Below are positions 7,605 to 14,144 of a stretch of DNA of 14,184 nucleotides, one piece after another. The position numbers were made by a program, and so were the translations under genes. Source of the DNA: Scytonema sp. UIC 10036 (GTDB lineage: Bacteria > Cyanobacteriota > Cyanobacteriia > Cyanobacteriales > Nostocaceae); NCBI RefSeq assembly GCF_009725235.1, contig NZ_WJFC01000279.1, positions 1 through 14,184 of the forward strand. The letters are read 5' to 3'. A model generated the notes under the pieces. It ran no database searches and was not told the origin of the DNA. It saw only the letters and a list, made by a program, of their open reading frames with translations. The first letter of the stretch is position 1. Each line of letters starts with the position of its first letter.

Positions 7605-8324
7605 TCAATACTGCCAACGGTTGAGACGAATCCCAGTACCTTCCACAGCGATCGCCGCCACAGAATTACTATCAGGTATAATCTCTAGTAAACTCCACTG
7701 TTGCTCTGTCTTGAGCTTAGCGGGTTGCCCTGGTGTCAGCAAAACCTCAATTTGCTCTAATTGTGATATTCCTACGCCTGTTGCTTTTAAATATGCTTCT
7801 TTACAAGTCCAGTAACGGAAAAAGACTTCTTGCACTTGGTGGGGTGGTAGCGAACTTAACACTGCATACTCTCCTGGTGCAAAGAACCGATTGGCAAGAC
7901 TGAGAACATCTGAAATTGGGCGAACATACTCTAAATCTATACCGACTTTGCGATCGCAACTCACTGCACACAGAGCCAACCCTTGAGAGTGGGTGAGATT
8001 AAACCACAGCTTGCGGTCGGCAAAGGAATCAGCTAAAACAGGTTTGCCAGAGGGTTCGTAAGAAAACTGCACAAGTTGCGGTTCCACGTCCAAATAACGA
8101 CTTAAAATAGTACGCAATATCCCCCGACCGGCAATAAAACGCTGCCGATGCTGTTCTTTATAAAACCGCTTAGCCCGACAAACTTCATCACTAGAGAGAG
8201 TCGCTGCTAAATGTTGCAGTTGTGCATCTGGTTGATCAAGGTTAATTCGCCAGACGTGAACTTCATCCTGTAGCAGGGTTAAGTTTGTCGGTGCAGTCAG
8301 CCACGAAGAATTATCAACGCTCAT
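7605..8324 (-). CDS. hetI: HetI, Sfp-type 4'-phosphopantetheinyl transferase
   Basis: A 239-residue protein, normal for the Sfp/HetI family. It transfers 4'-phosphopantetheine from CoA to the active serine of carrier proteins. Family motifs are all present: FIAGRGILR (~63-70), WFNLTHSQGLALCAVS (~107-122), the metal-binding VGIDLEYVRP with Asp130 and Glu132, and FFRYWTCKEAYLKATGVGI (~168-186) with Trp172, Lys175, Glu176 and Lys180. It converges on hglB, matching the hetM-hetI neighbourhood known from Anabaena except that hetN is absent. Likely partners are the carrier domain of HglB and those of the upstream synthase. In cyanobacteria this enzyme often serves both primary fatty acid synthesis and secondary metabolism, which is inference here. 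The ATG at 8322-8324 has no obvious Shine-Dalgarno. Two HIP1 octamers lie within the gene (7648-7655, 7950-7957). Confidence 0.95.
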   Translation of the reverse strand: MSVDNSSWLTAPTNLTLLQDEVHVWRINLDQPDAQLQHLAATLSSDEVCRAKRFYKEQHRQRFIAGRGILRTILSRYLDVEPQLVQFSYEPSGKPVLADSFADRKLWFNLTHSQGLALCAVSCDRKVGIDLEYVRPISDVLSLANRFFAPGEYAVLSSLPPHQVQEVFFRYWTCKEAYLKATGVGISQLEQIEVLLTPGQPAKLKTEQQWSLLEIIPDSNSVAAIAVEGTGIRLNRWQY

Positions 8325-8858
8325 TGAGTTACGCAGTAAAGATCGGAATTAATGCTTGAAATTTCAATACCTAAATTTTGAAGGGATAGGTGAGGTAGGT
8401 TTTCCTCCCTTGCGGTAGAGCCTGTGATTGCGAACAACCGTTCCCAATCATTATCGGATAATTTACCGCTCATATGACAAGACATTGAGGATTGGTAGAG
8501 TTACCTCCTTTCCTCCTACCGGGTATGCAGCAGAAGACCGCTGTATAACCCGACACTTAAACTCACATCACACAGCCAAACAGCCTTGTCGCTTTTTAAG
8601 AGATTAAAAAGTGAGTTGTCAAAATCGGTTTTGCTTTTTGACTTCCCCTTGATTATACTATTTCAGGAGCTGACACGAATAGTCTACTTGGAAACCATTT
8701 TGGCTCATTTTTCGTCTTTAATAAATTCTTTAATCATTCTAAAGTTAGAAAGCAGAAGACCGGGAAAAATATTACCCTGGTGAGTACCATAAAAAAACCG
8801 TAATTTCCGATGATGGGCGTGATGAATTAATTAGTACATTATTCAAGGAAAACAAACT
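8325..8858. other. 534-bp non-coding interval between hetI and the peptidoglycan-binding-like gene
   Basis: No convincing gene is visible on either strand. The only open frame of note (8586-8783) begins with TTG, is rich in Leu/Ile/Ser and has no family resemblance. The interval probably contains the hetI promoter and the promoter and long 5' leader of the next gene. An A/T-rich hairpin (CTTTTTA 8592-8598 against TAAAAAG 8605-8611) lies shortly before a promoter-like sequence at 8631-8659. No GTA-N8-TAC (NtcA-type) site was seen. Confidence 0.5.
8631..8659 (+). promoter_or_regulatory. Candidate sigma70-type promoter
   Basis: TTGCTT (8631-8636) and TATACT (8654-8659) are 17 bp apart, matching -35 and -10 consensus at 3-4 and 5 positions. 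If real, the leader to the ATG at 8859 would be about 190 nt. Found by eye only. Confidence 0.35.
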
Positions 8859-9113
8859 ATGGAATCCGAAGTAAAAGCATCTGCCGTCAGAGAAGTAACC
8901 ACTGTAAGACGCGGTGATACTGGTTCGGCTGTAAGATTGCTACAGAATATCCTCATTTCTTTAGGCTATCTTGGCAGAGACCTTAACACCGGAAATTTCT
9001 TAGAGCAAACAGACGATGCTGTAAGAAACTTTCAAGCAGATAATAGTTTGCGTGTAGATGGTATCGTTGGTCCCAGAACTTGGGACCTTTTGGGCAGTAG
9101 GCTCTGGGACTAA
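8859..9113 (+). CDS. Small single-domain peptidoglycan-binding-like protein (PG_binding_1 fold)
   Basis: 84 residues, almost entirely one PG_binding_1 repeat: VRRGDTGSAVRLLQNIL, LGYLGRD, FLEQTDDAVRNFQADNSLRVDGIVGPRTWDLL. The family binds peptidoglycan and is usually attached to a hydrolase or to secreted proteins. Here no catalytic domain, signal peptide or membrane segment is visible, so location and partner are unknown; a cytoplasmic role cannot be excluded. The start is supported by AAGGA at 8845-8849, nine bases before the ATG. Short stand-alone proteins of this type are frequent in cyanobacteria. It has no evident functional link to its neighbours. Confidence 0.82.
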   Translation: MESEVKASAVREVTTVRRGDTGSAVRLLQNILISLGYLGRDLNTGNFLEQTDDAVRNFQADNSLRVDGIVGPRTWDLLGSRLWD

Positions 9114-9138
9114 TTGGGTAAAAGGGCATGAGGCAAAA

Positions 9139-9200
9139 GGGCATTGGGCATTGACTAGTTCCCAGCTTTCCCCCTAACTCCTAACCCATGCCCAATGCCC
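9139..9200 (+). repeat. Inverted repeat GGGCATTGGGCAT with 36-nt spacer
   Basis: GGGCATTGGGCAT at 9139-9151 is perfectly complementary to ATGCCCAATGCCC at 9188-9200 (13 bp). Further GGGCAT and CCCCATGCCCAAT copies flank it (9124-9129, 9206-9216). It is a typical cyanobacterial intergenic repeat. It could act as a transcription barrier between the two flanking genes, but no T run follows. Confidence 0.75.
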
Positions 9201-9230
9201 CATCCCCCATGCCCAATCCCCAGATATAAT

Positions 9231-10076
9231 ATGTCTTTCAAAGGTCAGGTAAATTCAAACGGTTTTCAATTCCAGTATATTCTTGAGGGTGATGGAACTC
9301 CTGCGATCGTCATTGGAAGTTCCCTGTATTACTCTAGAACCTTTTCTAACAATCTTCGTAACAGTCTAAAGTTAGTGTTTGTCGATCATCGAGGTTTCTC
9401 ACCTCCTTACGATTGTAAAGACATCACTCAGTTCCAATTAGACATACTCGTTGATGATATCGAACTCGTTAGGAAAGAGCTAGGCTTCGAAAAAATTATC
9501 ATTATTGGTCATTCAGGGCATGCATTTATGGCACTTGAGTATGCCAAGAAATATCCTGCCAATGTGTCTTATGCAGTCATGATATGTGGAGCACCGAGTT
9601 ACTCCCATGAAGCGCATAAAGCTTCAGTACGATATCTGAATGACTCAGTTTGTCCCGATCGCAAAGCAGTTCTTGCAAAAAACCTAGCTAGATTACCTCA
9701 AGAAATAGAAGCTGCACCAGAGAAAAGCTTTATTACCTTTTGCCTTCTCATGGGACCCAAAAGTTGGTTTGACTACAACTATGACGCGACAAAACTTTGG
9801 GAAGATGTAGAAGTTAACATGACCATGTTTGATTATGTTTGGGGCGAAGTTTTTCGGGACATAGATATTACTAAGAACTTAGACAAGTTGCAAGCACCCG
9901 TGCTTCTAGCACTTGGACGCTATGACTACCTTGTTCCACCACCATATTTGTGGGAACCCATAAGAGACAAATTCCCCAATCTTACCATCCGCATATTTGA
10001 AAAGAGCAGCCATGCACCCCACTTTGAAGAACCAGAACTCTTCGATCGCGAGTTACTGAATTGGCTTTCTAAATAA
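9231..10076 (+). CDS. Alpha/beta hydrolase fold protein
   Basis: 281 residues with the alpha/beta hydrolase core. It shows the strand-turn FVDHRGFSPP (~50-59), nucleophile elbow GHSGH with Ser95, a helical cap (~125-200), LGRYDYLVPP with acid Asp232, and SSHAPHFEEPE with catalytic His261. The full Ser-Asp-His triad is present, so an active esterase, lipase or peptidase-like enzyme is likely; the substrate cannot be read from sequence. No signal peptide is seen, so it is probably cytoplasmic. The frame stays open to an ATG at 9195, but those 12 codons are made of the GGGCAT-type repeat and read as Pro/His/Cys-rich junk, so the ATG at 9231 is preferred. TATAAT (9225-9230) abuts this ATG, and no Shine-Dalgarno is visible. 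The gene converges on the WYL gene across a 138-bp gap. Confidence 0.88.
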   Translation: MSFKGQVNSNGFQFQYILEGDGTPAIVIGSSLYYSRTFSNNLRNSLKLVFVDHRGFSPPYDCKDITQFQLDILVDDIELVRKELGFEKIIIIGHSGHAFMALEYAKKYPANVSYAVMICGAPSYSHEAHKASVRYLNDSVCPDRKAVLAKNLARLPQEIEAAPEKSFITFCLLMGPKSWFDYNYDATKLWEDVEVNMTMFDYVWGEVFRDIDITKNLDKLQAPVLLALGRYDYLVPPPYLWEPIRDKFPNLTIRIFEKSSHAPHFEEPELFDRELLNWLSK

Positions 10077-10083
10077 GGTTCGT

Positions 10084-10112
10084 AGTTGCGCTTCAGCGCA
10101 TGCATTGCAACT
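10084..10112 (+). repeat. Nested hairpin in the convergent gap after the hydrolase gene
   Basis: AGTTGC (10084-10089) pairs with GCAACT (10107-10112), and inside it TGCGC-TTCA-GCGCA (10087-10100) forms a competing 5-bp hairpin. There is no T run, so it is a weak terminator candidate at best. The rest of the 138-bp gap shows nothing recognisable. Confidence 0.4.
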
Positions 10113-10214
10113 CCAAACTTATAATACTATAACTAATTAACCAAACACAACACAACCAGCACTCCCATTCATTAAAAGCCTGCCAAAAAACCCAATCCAC
10201 AACATAGATAATTA

Positions 10215-11396
10215 TTAAAACCTTGCCACTAAATTGCTAGCAGCTTCGTGATGTTTCCTCACCAGAGAAGGAGGAGAAAGCACTTGAGCCTTATCCATAT
10301 AACGATAGACCCAAAACAAAAACTCATTGAAAGAGCGTGGTGGTAGCGCTATAATATAGTCCACAAAATTAACTTTACCCGTCATTTCATCTACAGGGCT
10401 GGAGATAACTTCTTGATTGGGATGGCGAAGTTCTCCTTCTTGAATGAAAGCAGCCAGTGAATGAAAAAAACGCACTTTGATTGTGACAAACTCTAACTTA
10501 CCTTGCAATTCTAACTGTTGGTCGCTTGGTTCTCCTAAATTGAGGCCCCAACCATTTTCTAGCAGTTCATGTGCTTTTGCTAGACTGTATCTTTGTGCTT
10601 CTGTACCTCGACCTGATTCATTTAAAACTCTACAGTAGTTCTTAAACCGATTCATTCTTCCAATTGCGAAATGTCCGTTCTCGCAATATTCATAAAGTAA
10701 ATACCAAGCAATATCGTGATAAATTAACTGTAATGGCACAACTCGTATTGGTCCCACACGACCAGTACCATAAAAGTCGCTACTGCGAGATATTTCAACG
10801 CGCTGTCCTTGGATAATGGCTTGTTCCAAAATTGGTAATTTGTGGAACAGAGTGTCTTGATTGTTTCCTTTTTCTGCCATTTCTTCAGGATCGGTATGCA
10901 CTATGGCACGATTGAGATATTGTCTGATGGGATAAAAAAATTCTCCGTTGAGTTGCAAATCCAACCCCCGCAACCTTTTGCTAAGGGTCTCGTGAATACG
11001 TCTGACTTGTGAATCTCCTTGATATTTGGCTTGGGATGCTATGGCATTAACTGCAACTTTCAGTTCCTCCTGGGACATGACGCCTGTACCCAGATAGTAT
11101 CCCCACCTATACATCCTTCGATCTAGAATGCCGTATTCTCGAAGAGTTTCTAAGTCTTTTCGCAATGTTGGCGTGGAAGGATAATTGGCTGGTAATTGAA
11201 TTCCAAAAACATTTGCTAATTCTTGCAATCCTAACTGCACTTGCGTCAAAGCATTGTGATGTTTGTTTTTGGGTAAATCCTCCATGACATCCGGACAACC
11301 AATTCCCGGATATTTCAATAAGGTTGCAATCAACAGCATGAGTCGTTCAAAACTCAAGCGATCGCTGTAGGGGTGAGAGGTTTCTTTTTTACGCAT
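10215..11396 (-). CDS. WYL-domain protein, likely transcriptional regulator of the CRISPR-cas locus
   Basis: 393 residues. The N-terminal third (~12-110) is helical, with a winged-helix-like segment (TLRKDLETLREYGILDRRMYRWGYYLG, ~77-103). The WYL domain follows (~190-265), with Trp231-Tyr232-Leu233 in AWYLLYEY, the upstream VGPIRVVPLQLIYHD strand and Arg247/Arg250 in AIGRMNRF. A C-terminal extension (~300-393) resembles the WCX region of such proteins. WYL proteins are ligand-sensing regulators often found beside cas genes; sll7009 of Synechocystis 6803 is a known negative regulator of a CRISPR locus. Divergence from the csx18-like/cas1/cas2 genes across 277 bp (190 bp if the longest csx18-like frame is used) suggests it controls them. 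Binding a nucleotide or nucleic acid ligand is family knowledge, not visible here. A HIP1 octamer lies near its 5' end (11358-11365). Confidence 0.88.
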   Translation of the reverse strand: MRKKETSHPYSDRLSFERLMLLIATLLKYPGIGCPDVMEDLPKNKHHNALTQVQLGLQELANVFGIQLPANYPSTPTLRKDLETLREYGILDRRMYRWGYYLGTGVMSQEELKVAVNAIASQAKYQGDSQVRRIHETLSKRLRGLDLQLNGEFFYPIRQYLNRAIVHTDPEEMAEKGNNQDTLFHKLPILEQAIIQGQRVEISRSSDFYGTGRVGPIRVVPLQLIYHDIAWYLLYEYCENGHFAIGRMNRFKNYCRVLNESGRGTEAQRYSLAKAHELLENGWGLNLGEPSDQQLELQGKLEFVTIKVRFFHSLAAFIQEGELRHPNQEVISSPVDEMTGKVNFVDYIIALPPRSFNEFLFWVYRYMDKAQVLSPPSLVRKHHEAASNLVARF

Positions 11397-11405
11397 TTAG
11401 ATTAA

Positions 11406-11440
11406 CAGTGACCAGTGACCAGTGACCAGTGACCAGTGAC
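11406..11440 (+). repeat. Five perfect heptamers CAGTGAC upstream of the WYL gene
   Basis: Five identical CAGTGAC units lie ten bases upstream of the WYL start codon, inside its likely 5' UTR. The transcript would carry five copies of GTCACTG. This is the STRR class. Confidence 0.9.
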
Positions 11441-11484
11441 CCCTATTGGGGGATTGTTTCACTTTTTTCTGGGTTGATAAATAG

Positions 11485-11514
11485 AAAATATGACTTATCC
11501 AAATGTTGTATCAA
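11485..11514 (-). promoter_or_regulatory. Candidate promoter of the WYL gene
   Basis: On the minus strand, TTGATA (11509-11514) is followed after 18 bp by TATTTT (11485-11490). This fits a sigma70-type promoter about 90 bp upstream of the WYL ATG, which would place the CAGTGAC array in the leader. Found by eye only. Confidence 0.35.
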
Positions 11515-11673
11515 TCTATTCCAGGATTGGCAAGGTTTTTGTGCTTTGTAAAGATACTGTGAATTATTCTCTTTTCCGAGCTTTTTTTGGATCGATCGAA
11601 TATCTTAATGTCATGCAGCGCTGCATATTATACACCTAGAATTCCAAAAAGCGACAAGCGATCGCCAATCTTT

Positions 11674-11958
11674 ATGTACGTTTCTCCGCGTGTTTCTACC
11701 ATACGCAACACTTTAGTTTCTGTTTTTACGGGCGGTATTACTCTTATTATCTTGCTGATTGCCCCCTTGGGATTAGCTGCGGTAATTATTAATACTCTGT
11801 TAGTCACTTTAACGACTTTCGCGGTGTCTAGCGTTGCTGACCGAGTTATTGCTTGGTTGGAGCCACAAAGACAAGTTGAAATGCTTTCTTCCGAGCAAAG
11901 ACGAGAAAATGTCAATCGTCGCCGTCAATCATCTTTAAGTAGGTGGTGGAGAGGCTAA
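11674..11958 (+). CDS. csx18: Small membrane protein resembling CRISPR-associated Csx18
   Basis: 94 residues from the ATG at 11674. A hydrophobic hairpin dominates: LVSVFTGGITLIILLIAPLG followed by LAAVII (~14-39), then NTLLVTLTTFAVSSVADRVIAWL (~40-62). A charged, Arg-rich cytosolic-type tail follows (SSEQRRENVNRRR, ending RWWRG). The pattern GGITLIILLIAPLGLAAVIINT and the position just before cas1-cas2 match, from memory, the cyanobacterial Csx18 family of unknown biochemical function. I could not run a profile search. The frame is open further upstream: ATG at 11608 (116 aa) or TTG at 11587 (123 aa). 11674 is preferred because the upstream residues look like unconstrained leader and a HIP1 octamer lies just before it (11658-11665). 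It may anchor CRISPR components to the membrane, which is speculation. Confidence 0.65.
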   Translation: MYVSPRVSTIRNTLVSVFTGGITLIILLIAPLGLAAVIINTLLVTLTTFAVSSVADRVIAWLEPQRQVEMLSSEQRRENVNRRRQSSLSRWWRG

Positions 11959-12019
11959 GAGGAATAGGGTGTGGAGTGGGAAATTCTAATAGTACGGGCG
12001 GAAGCATTGCGCCCCCAAA

Positions 12020-12054
12020 CCACTAACTACTAACCACTAACCACTAACCCTTAA
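12020..12054 (+). repeat. Short tandem repeat, five heptamers (CCACTAA type) before cas1
   Basis: CCACTAA, CTACTAA, CCACTAA, CCACTAA, CCCTTAA. It is the reverse complement family of the array at 3413-3447. It sits eight bases before the cas1 ATG and, as before the PfaD-like gene, no Shine-Dalgarno is seen. Confidence 0.85.
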
Positions 12055-12062
12055 CTCAATTT

Positions 12063-13052
12063 ATGAGAACCCTATATGTTTCCCAGCAGAATTGCTACGT
12101 TTCTTTACAGCAAGAAATGTTAATTGTCAAGCAGGGAGAAACTATTTGTGCTGAAGTGCAGTTACCACTCTTGGAACAAGTTCTGATTTTTGGTAAATCT
12201 CAAGTCAGTACGCAAGCAATTCGTGCTTGTCTTTGGCGAGATATTCCCATTGTTTATCTTTCTCGCATGGGATTTTGTTACGGACGCATTTTACCAATTG
12301 AGCGCGGATATCGGCAATTATGCCGTTACCAACAGCAGCTGTCACCTGTGGAAAAATTAGTCACCGCTAGGGCGATCGTACAAGCAAAATTAAAAAATAG
12401 TCGCGTGCTGTTGCGACGACAGAGAAAGCGGCTTGAGTCGGAAGTGTTGGAAGGAGCATTGCGAAGCCTGGATTATTTGGTTTCGCAAGCTGCAGAAGCT
12501 GATAGTTGGGAACGGCTGATGGGGTTTGAAGGTTCTGGTGCGGCACAATATTTTTCTGCTTTTGGAGAATGTTTGACCAATTCAGAATTCGTCTTTACCG
12601 GGCGCAGTCGCCGTCCACCAGGAAACCCTGTCAATGCCATGTTGAGTTTTGGCTATCAAGTGCTGTGGAATCATTTACTAGCAATGATAGAAATACAAGG
12701 ACTCGATCCCTACTATGCTTGCTTGCACCAGGGTTCAGAACGCCATGCTGCTCTTACCTCGGATCTCATTGAAGAGTTTCGCGCTCCTATTGTGGATTCC
12801 TTAGTTTTGTGGTTAGTTAATACTAAAGCTGTAAATGCACAAGATTTTGAATACCGAGATGGAGGTTGTTACCTAAACGATTCTGGACGGCGAAAGTATC
12901 TGAAGGCATTTTTACAGCGTATGGAGGAGCAAGTACAAACGGACTCTGAGGAAAAACAACCCAAATGGGATTTGCTAACTCAGCAAGTTAAAGCTTACAA
13001 GCAGTTTGTTTACAATCCCAGTCATACATATCAGCCTTACTTAATTCGTTAG
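12063..13052 (+). CDS. cas1: CRISPR-associated endonuclease Cas1
   Basis: 329 residues. Cas1 is the integrase that, as a complex with Cas2, inserts new spacers at the leader end of the array. The N-terminal beta domain (~1-85) leads into the helical catalytic domain. The metal ligands are visible: Glu156 in MGFEGSGAAQYF, His222 in YACLHQGSERHAAL, and the acidic cluster Asp234/Glu237/Glu238 in SDLIEEFRAP. GRSRRPPGNPVNAMLSFGY (~180-197) is the usual signature between them. The length is normal and no reverse transcriptase or Cas4 fusion is present. cas2 follows after three bases, so the two are surely cotranscribed. The subtype cannot be set from Cas1 alone without a tree; repeat type and neighbourhood suggest a cyanobacterial type III or I-D system. 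Effector genes must lie elsewhere. Confidence 0.96.
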   Translation: MRTLYVSQQNCYVSLQQEMLIVKQGETICAEVQLPLLEQVLIFGKSQVSTQAIRACLWRDIPIVYLSRMGFCYGRILPIERGYRQLCRYQQQLSPVEKLVTARAIVQAKLKNSRVLLRRQRKRLESEVLEGALRSLDYLVSQAAEADSWERLMGFEGSGAAQYFSAFGECLTNSEFVFTGRSRRPPGNPVNAMLSFGYQVLWNHLLAMIEIQGLDPYYACLHQGSERHAALTSDLIEEFRAPIVDSLVLWLVNTKAVNAQDFEYRDGGCYLNDSGRRKYLKAFLQRMEEQVQTDSEEKQPKWDLLTQQVKAYKQFVYNPSHTYQPYLIR

Positions 13053-13055
13053 TTC

Positions 13056-13334
13056 ATGTTATACGTGGTAGCTTATGATATTCCTTGCGACAAACGGCGC
13101 AAAAAGGTATCAGATTTGCTAGAAGGATATGGCAAACGCGTACAGTACTCGGTTTTTGAGTGTCAATTACCTCCAAGTAAGTACAAAGAACTTTGTCAAA
13201 GGTTGAAGAAGAAGGTAAAACTTGCAGAAGACAGCGTGCGGTTTTATCCTCTGTCCCAGCACACTTGGGGACAAGTAGAGACGTGGGGCGTTGGTCCTCC
13301 TGTAACAGAGCTACCTGGTTCGATAATTGTCTAA
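13056..13334 (+). CDS. cas2: CRISPR-associated protein Cas2
   Basis: 92 residues with the ferredoxin-like Cas2 fold. It shows the first strand LYVVAYDIPCDKRRKKV with the conserved Asp8, then LLEGYGKRVQYSVFECQLPPSKYKEL and the strand SVRFYPLS (~60-67). Cas2 dimers bridge two Cas1 dimers during spacer capture. It starts three bases after the cas1 stop and is followed by the array leader. The length is standard and the gene complete. Confidence 0.96.
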   Translation: MLYVVAYDIPCDKRRKKVSDLLEGYGKRVQYSVFECQLPPSKYKELCQRLKKKVKLAEDSVRFYPLSQHTWGQVETWGVGPPVTELPGSIIV

Positions 13335-13518
13335 TTAGCGGCGAGGGGGTCGGTAAAAGTCTGAAATACTGATTCTTCCGTTGACTCCCTCGCCGCCTTG
13401 TCTAGTAAGCGTTTCAGCGATTTTTATGATGGTTTTTTCTCCCTTTCTCGTCTCAATTTCTGACCCCCTCGCAAACTGCCTCTGGACTCCTTACGGGGTA
13501 AGGGTCTAAACTAGAGGA
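13335..13518 (+). promoter_or_regulatory. CRISPR leader with competing inverted repeats
   Basis: This 184-bp A/T- and G-tract-containing region between cas2 and the first repeat is in the leader position, judged from repeat polarity (GAAAC end downstream). GCGGCGAGGG (13338-13347) pairs perfectly with CCCTCGCCGC (13387-13396). The overlapping GCGAGGGGGTC (13341-13351) pairs perfectly with GACCCCCTCGC (13462-13472). CCTTAC-GGG-GTAAGG (13489-13503) is a further hairpin. GGACTCCT (13484-13491) pairs with AGGAGTCC (13515-13522), across the leader-repeat junction. TATGAT (13425-13430) could be a -10 element, with TTGTCT at 13398-13403 as a poorly spaced -35. Confidence 0.75.
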
Positions 13519-14069
13519 GTCCCTACTCGCTAGGGAAATTAATCGATTGGAAACAAATCGATACATTTTCGTCTACCTCAATGCCTTTTACAAGTCCCTA
13601 CTCGCTAGGGAAATTAATCGATTGGAAACGCTTTCCTCTACTGGTGTAGTCTCTTCTGTTACTGGGGTCCCTACTCGCTAGGGAAATTAATCGATTGGAA
13701 ACAAAAATTGGCACAGCATCCAGGACCTGTAGTTGCCAGTGTCCCTACTCGCTAGGGAAATTAATCGATTGGAAACAGCTAAATATTTTCAAGTTGATGA
13801 CACCGCAATTTATGTCCCTACTCGCTAGGGAAATTAATCGATTGGAAACCTTTCCACATAAGAGCGACAGCTTCCCCGGTTCTTACTCGTCCCTACTCGC
13901 TAGGGAAATTAATCGATTGGAAACCAATCATTGCCGCTACACTTGTTACGAATCTAATAGGTCCCTACTCGCTAGGGAAATTAATCGATTGGAAACTGGA
14001 AAAAGCAGAAAACAAGACTATTGCGATCGCACTGTCCCTACTCGCTAGGGAAATTAATCGATTGGAAAC
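13519..14069 (+). CRISPR. CRISPR array: eight identical 36-nt repeats, seven complete spacers
   Basis: Repeats begin at 13519, 13594, 13667, 13741, 13814, 13889, 13961 and 14034. All eight are identical, starting GTCCCTACTCGCTAGGGA and ending AATCGATTGGAAAC. Spacer lengths in order are 39, 37, 38, 37, 39, 36 and 37 nt, all different in sequence. Each repeat holds a hairpin (TCCCTA-CTCGC-TAGGGA) and the palindrome AATCGATT. The GAAAC end marks the crRNA-tag side, so the array is transcribed rightward, away from cas2, with the leader at 13335-13518. Long spacers and this repeat style fit cyanobacterial type III or I-D arrays. An open frame running through 13695-14048 is a by-product of the repeats. 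Confidence 0.99.
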
Positions 14070-14108
14070 TAGAAGAAATGCGCCGGGGCGCATATCGTGA
14101 CTTTGGAA

Positions 14109-14144
14109 TGCCCTAATCTCCAGGAAAATAAAAAGATTGGGTGA
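14109..14144 (+). repeat. Putative ninth, diverged CRISPR repeat
   Basis: Aligned without gaps to the consensus repeat, 23 of 36 positions match, including CCCTA near the start and GATTGG near the end. It begins 39 nt after repeat eight (spacer eight, 14070-14108), within the array's 36-39-nt spacing. The divergence may be a real degenerate terminal repeat or read errors at the contig end. Confidence 0.7.

Noticed and set aside
8586..8783. 65-aa plus-strand open frame upstream of the PG-binding-like gene
   Set aside because: TTG start, no ribosome binding site, A/T-driven composition and overlap with the candidate promoter; no family resemblance.
9195..9230. N-terminal extension of the alpha/beta hydrolase from the ATG at 9195
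   Set aside because: The 12 codons are dispersed-repeat sequence (CCCCATGCCC type); the fold starts naturally at the ATG at 9231.
9225..9230. TATAAT directly before the hydrolase ATG as a promoter
   Set aside because: It abuts the start codon, leaving no room for a transcription start upstream of the ATG, and no -35 lies 17 bp before it.
11539..11567. Possible promoter TTGTGC-N17-AATTAT before the Csx18-like gene
   Set aside because: Both hexamers are weak matches; not strong enough to list as a feature.
11628..11915. 95-aa minus-strand open frame opposite the Csx18-like gene
   Set aside because: The plus strand encodes a coherent two-helix membrane protein with cas context; the antisense frame has no recognisable features.
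13695..14048. 117-aa open frame with repeated SLLAREINRLET motif
   Set aside because: It is the CRISPR repeat translated in one frame; the periodic peptide reflects the repeats, not a gene.
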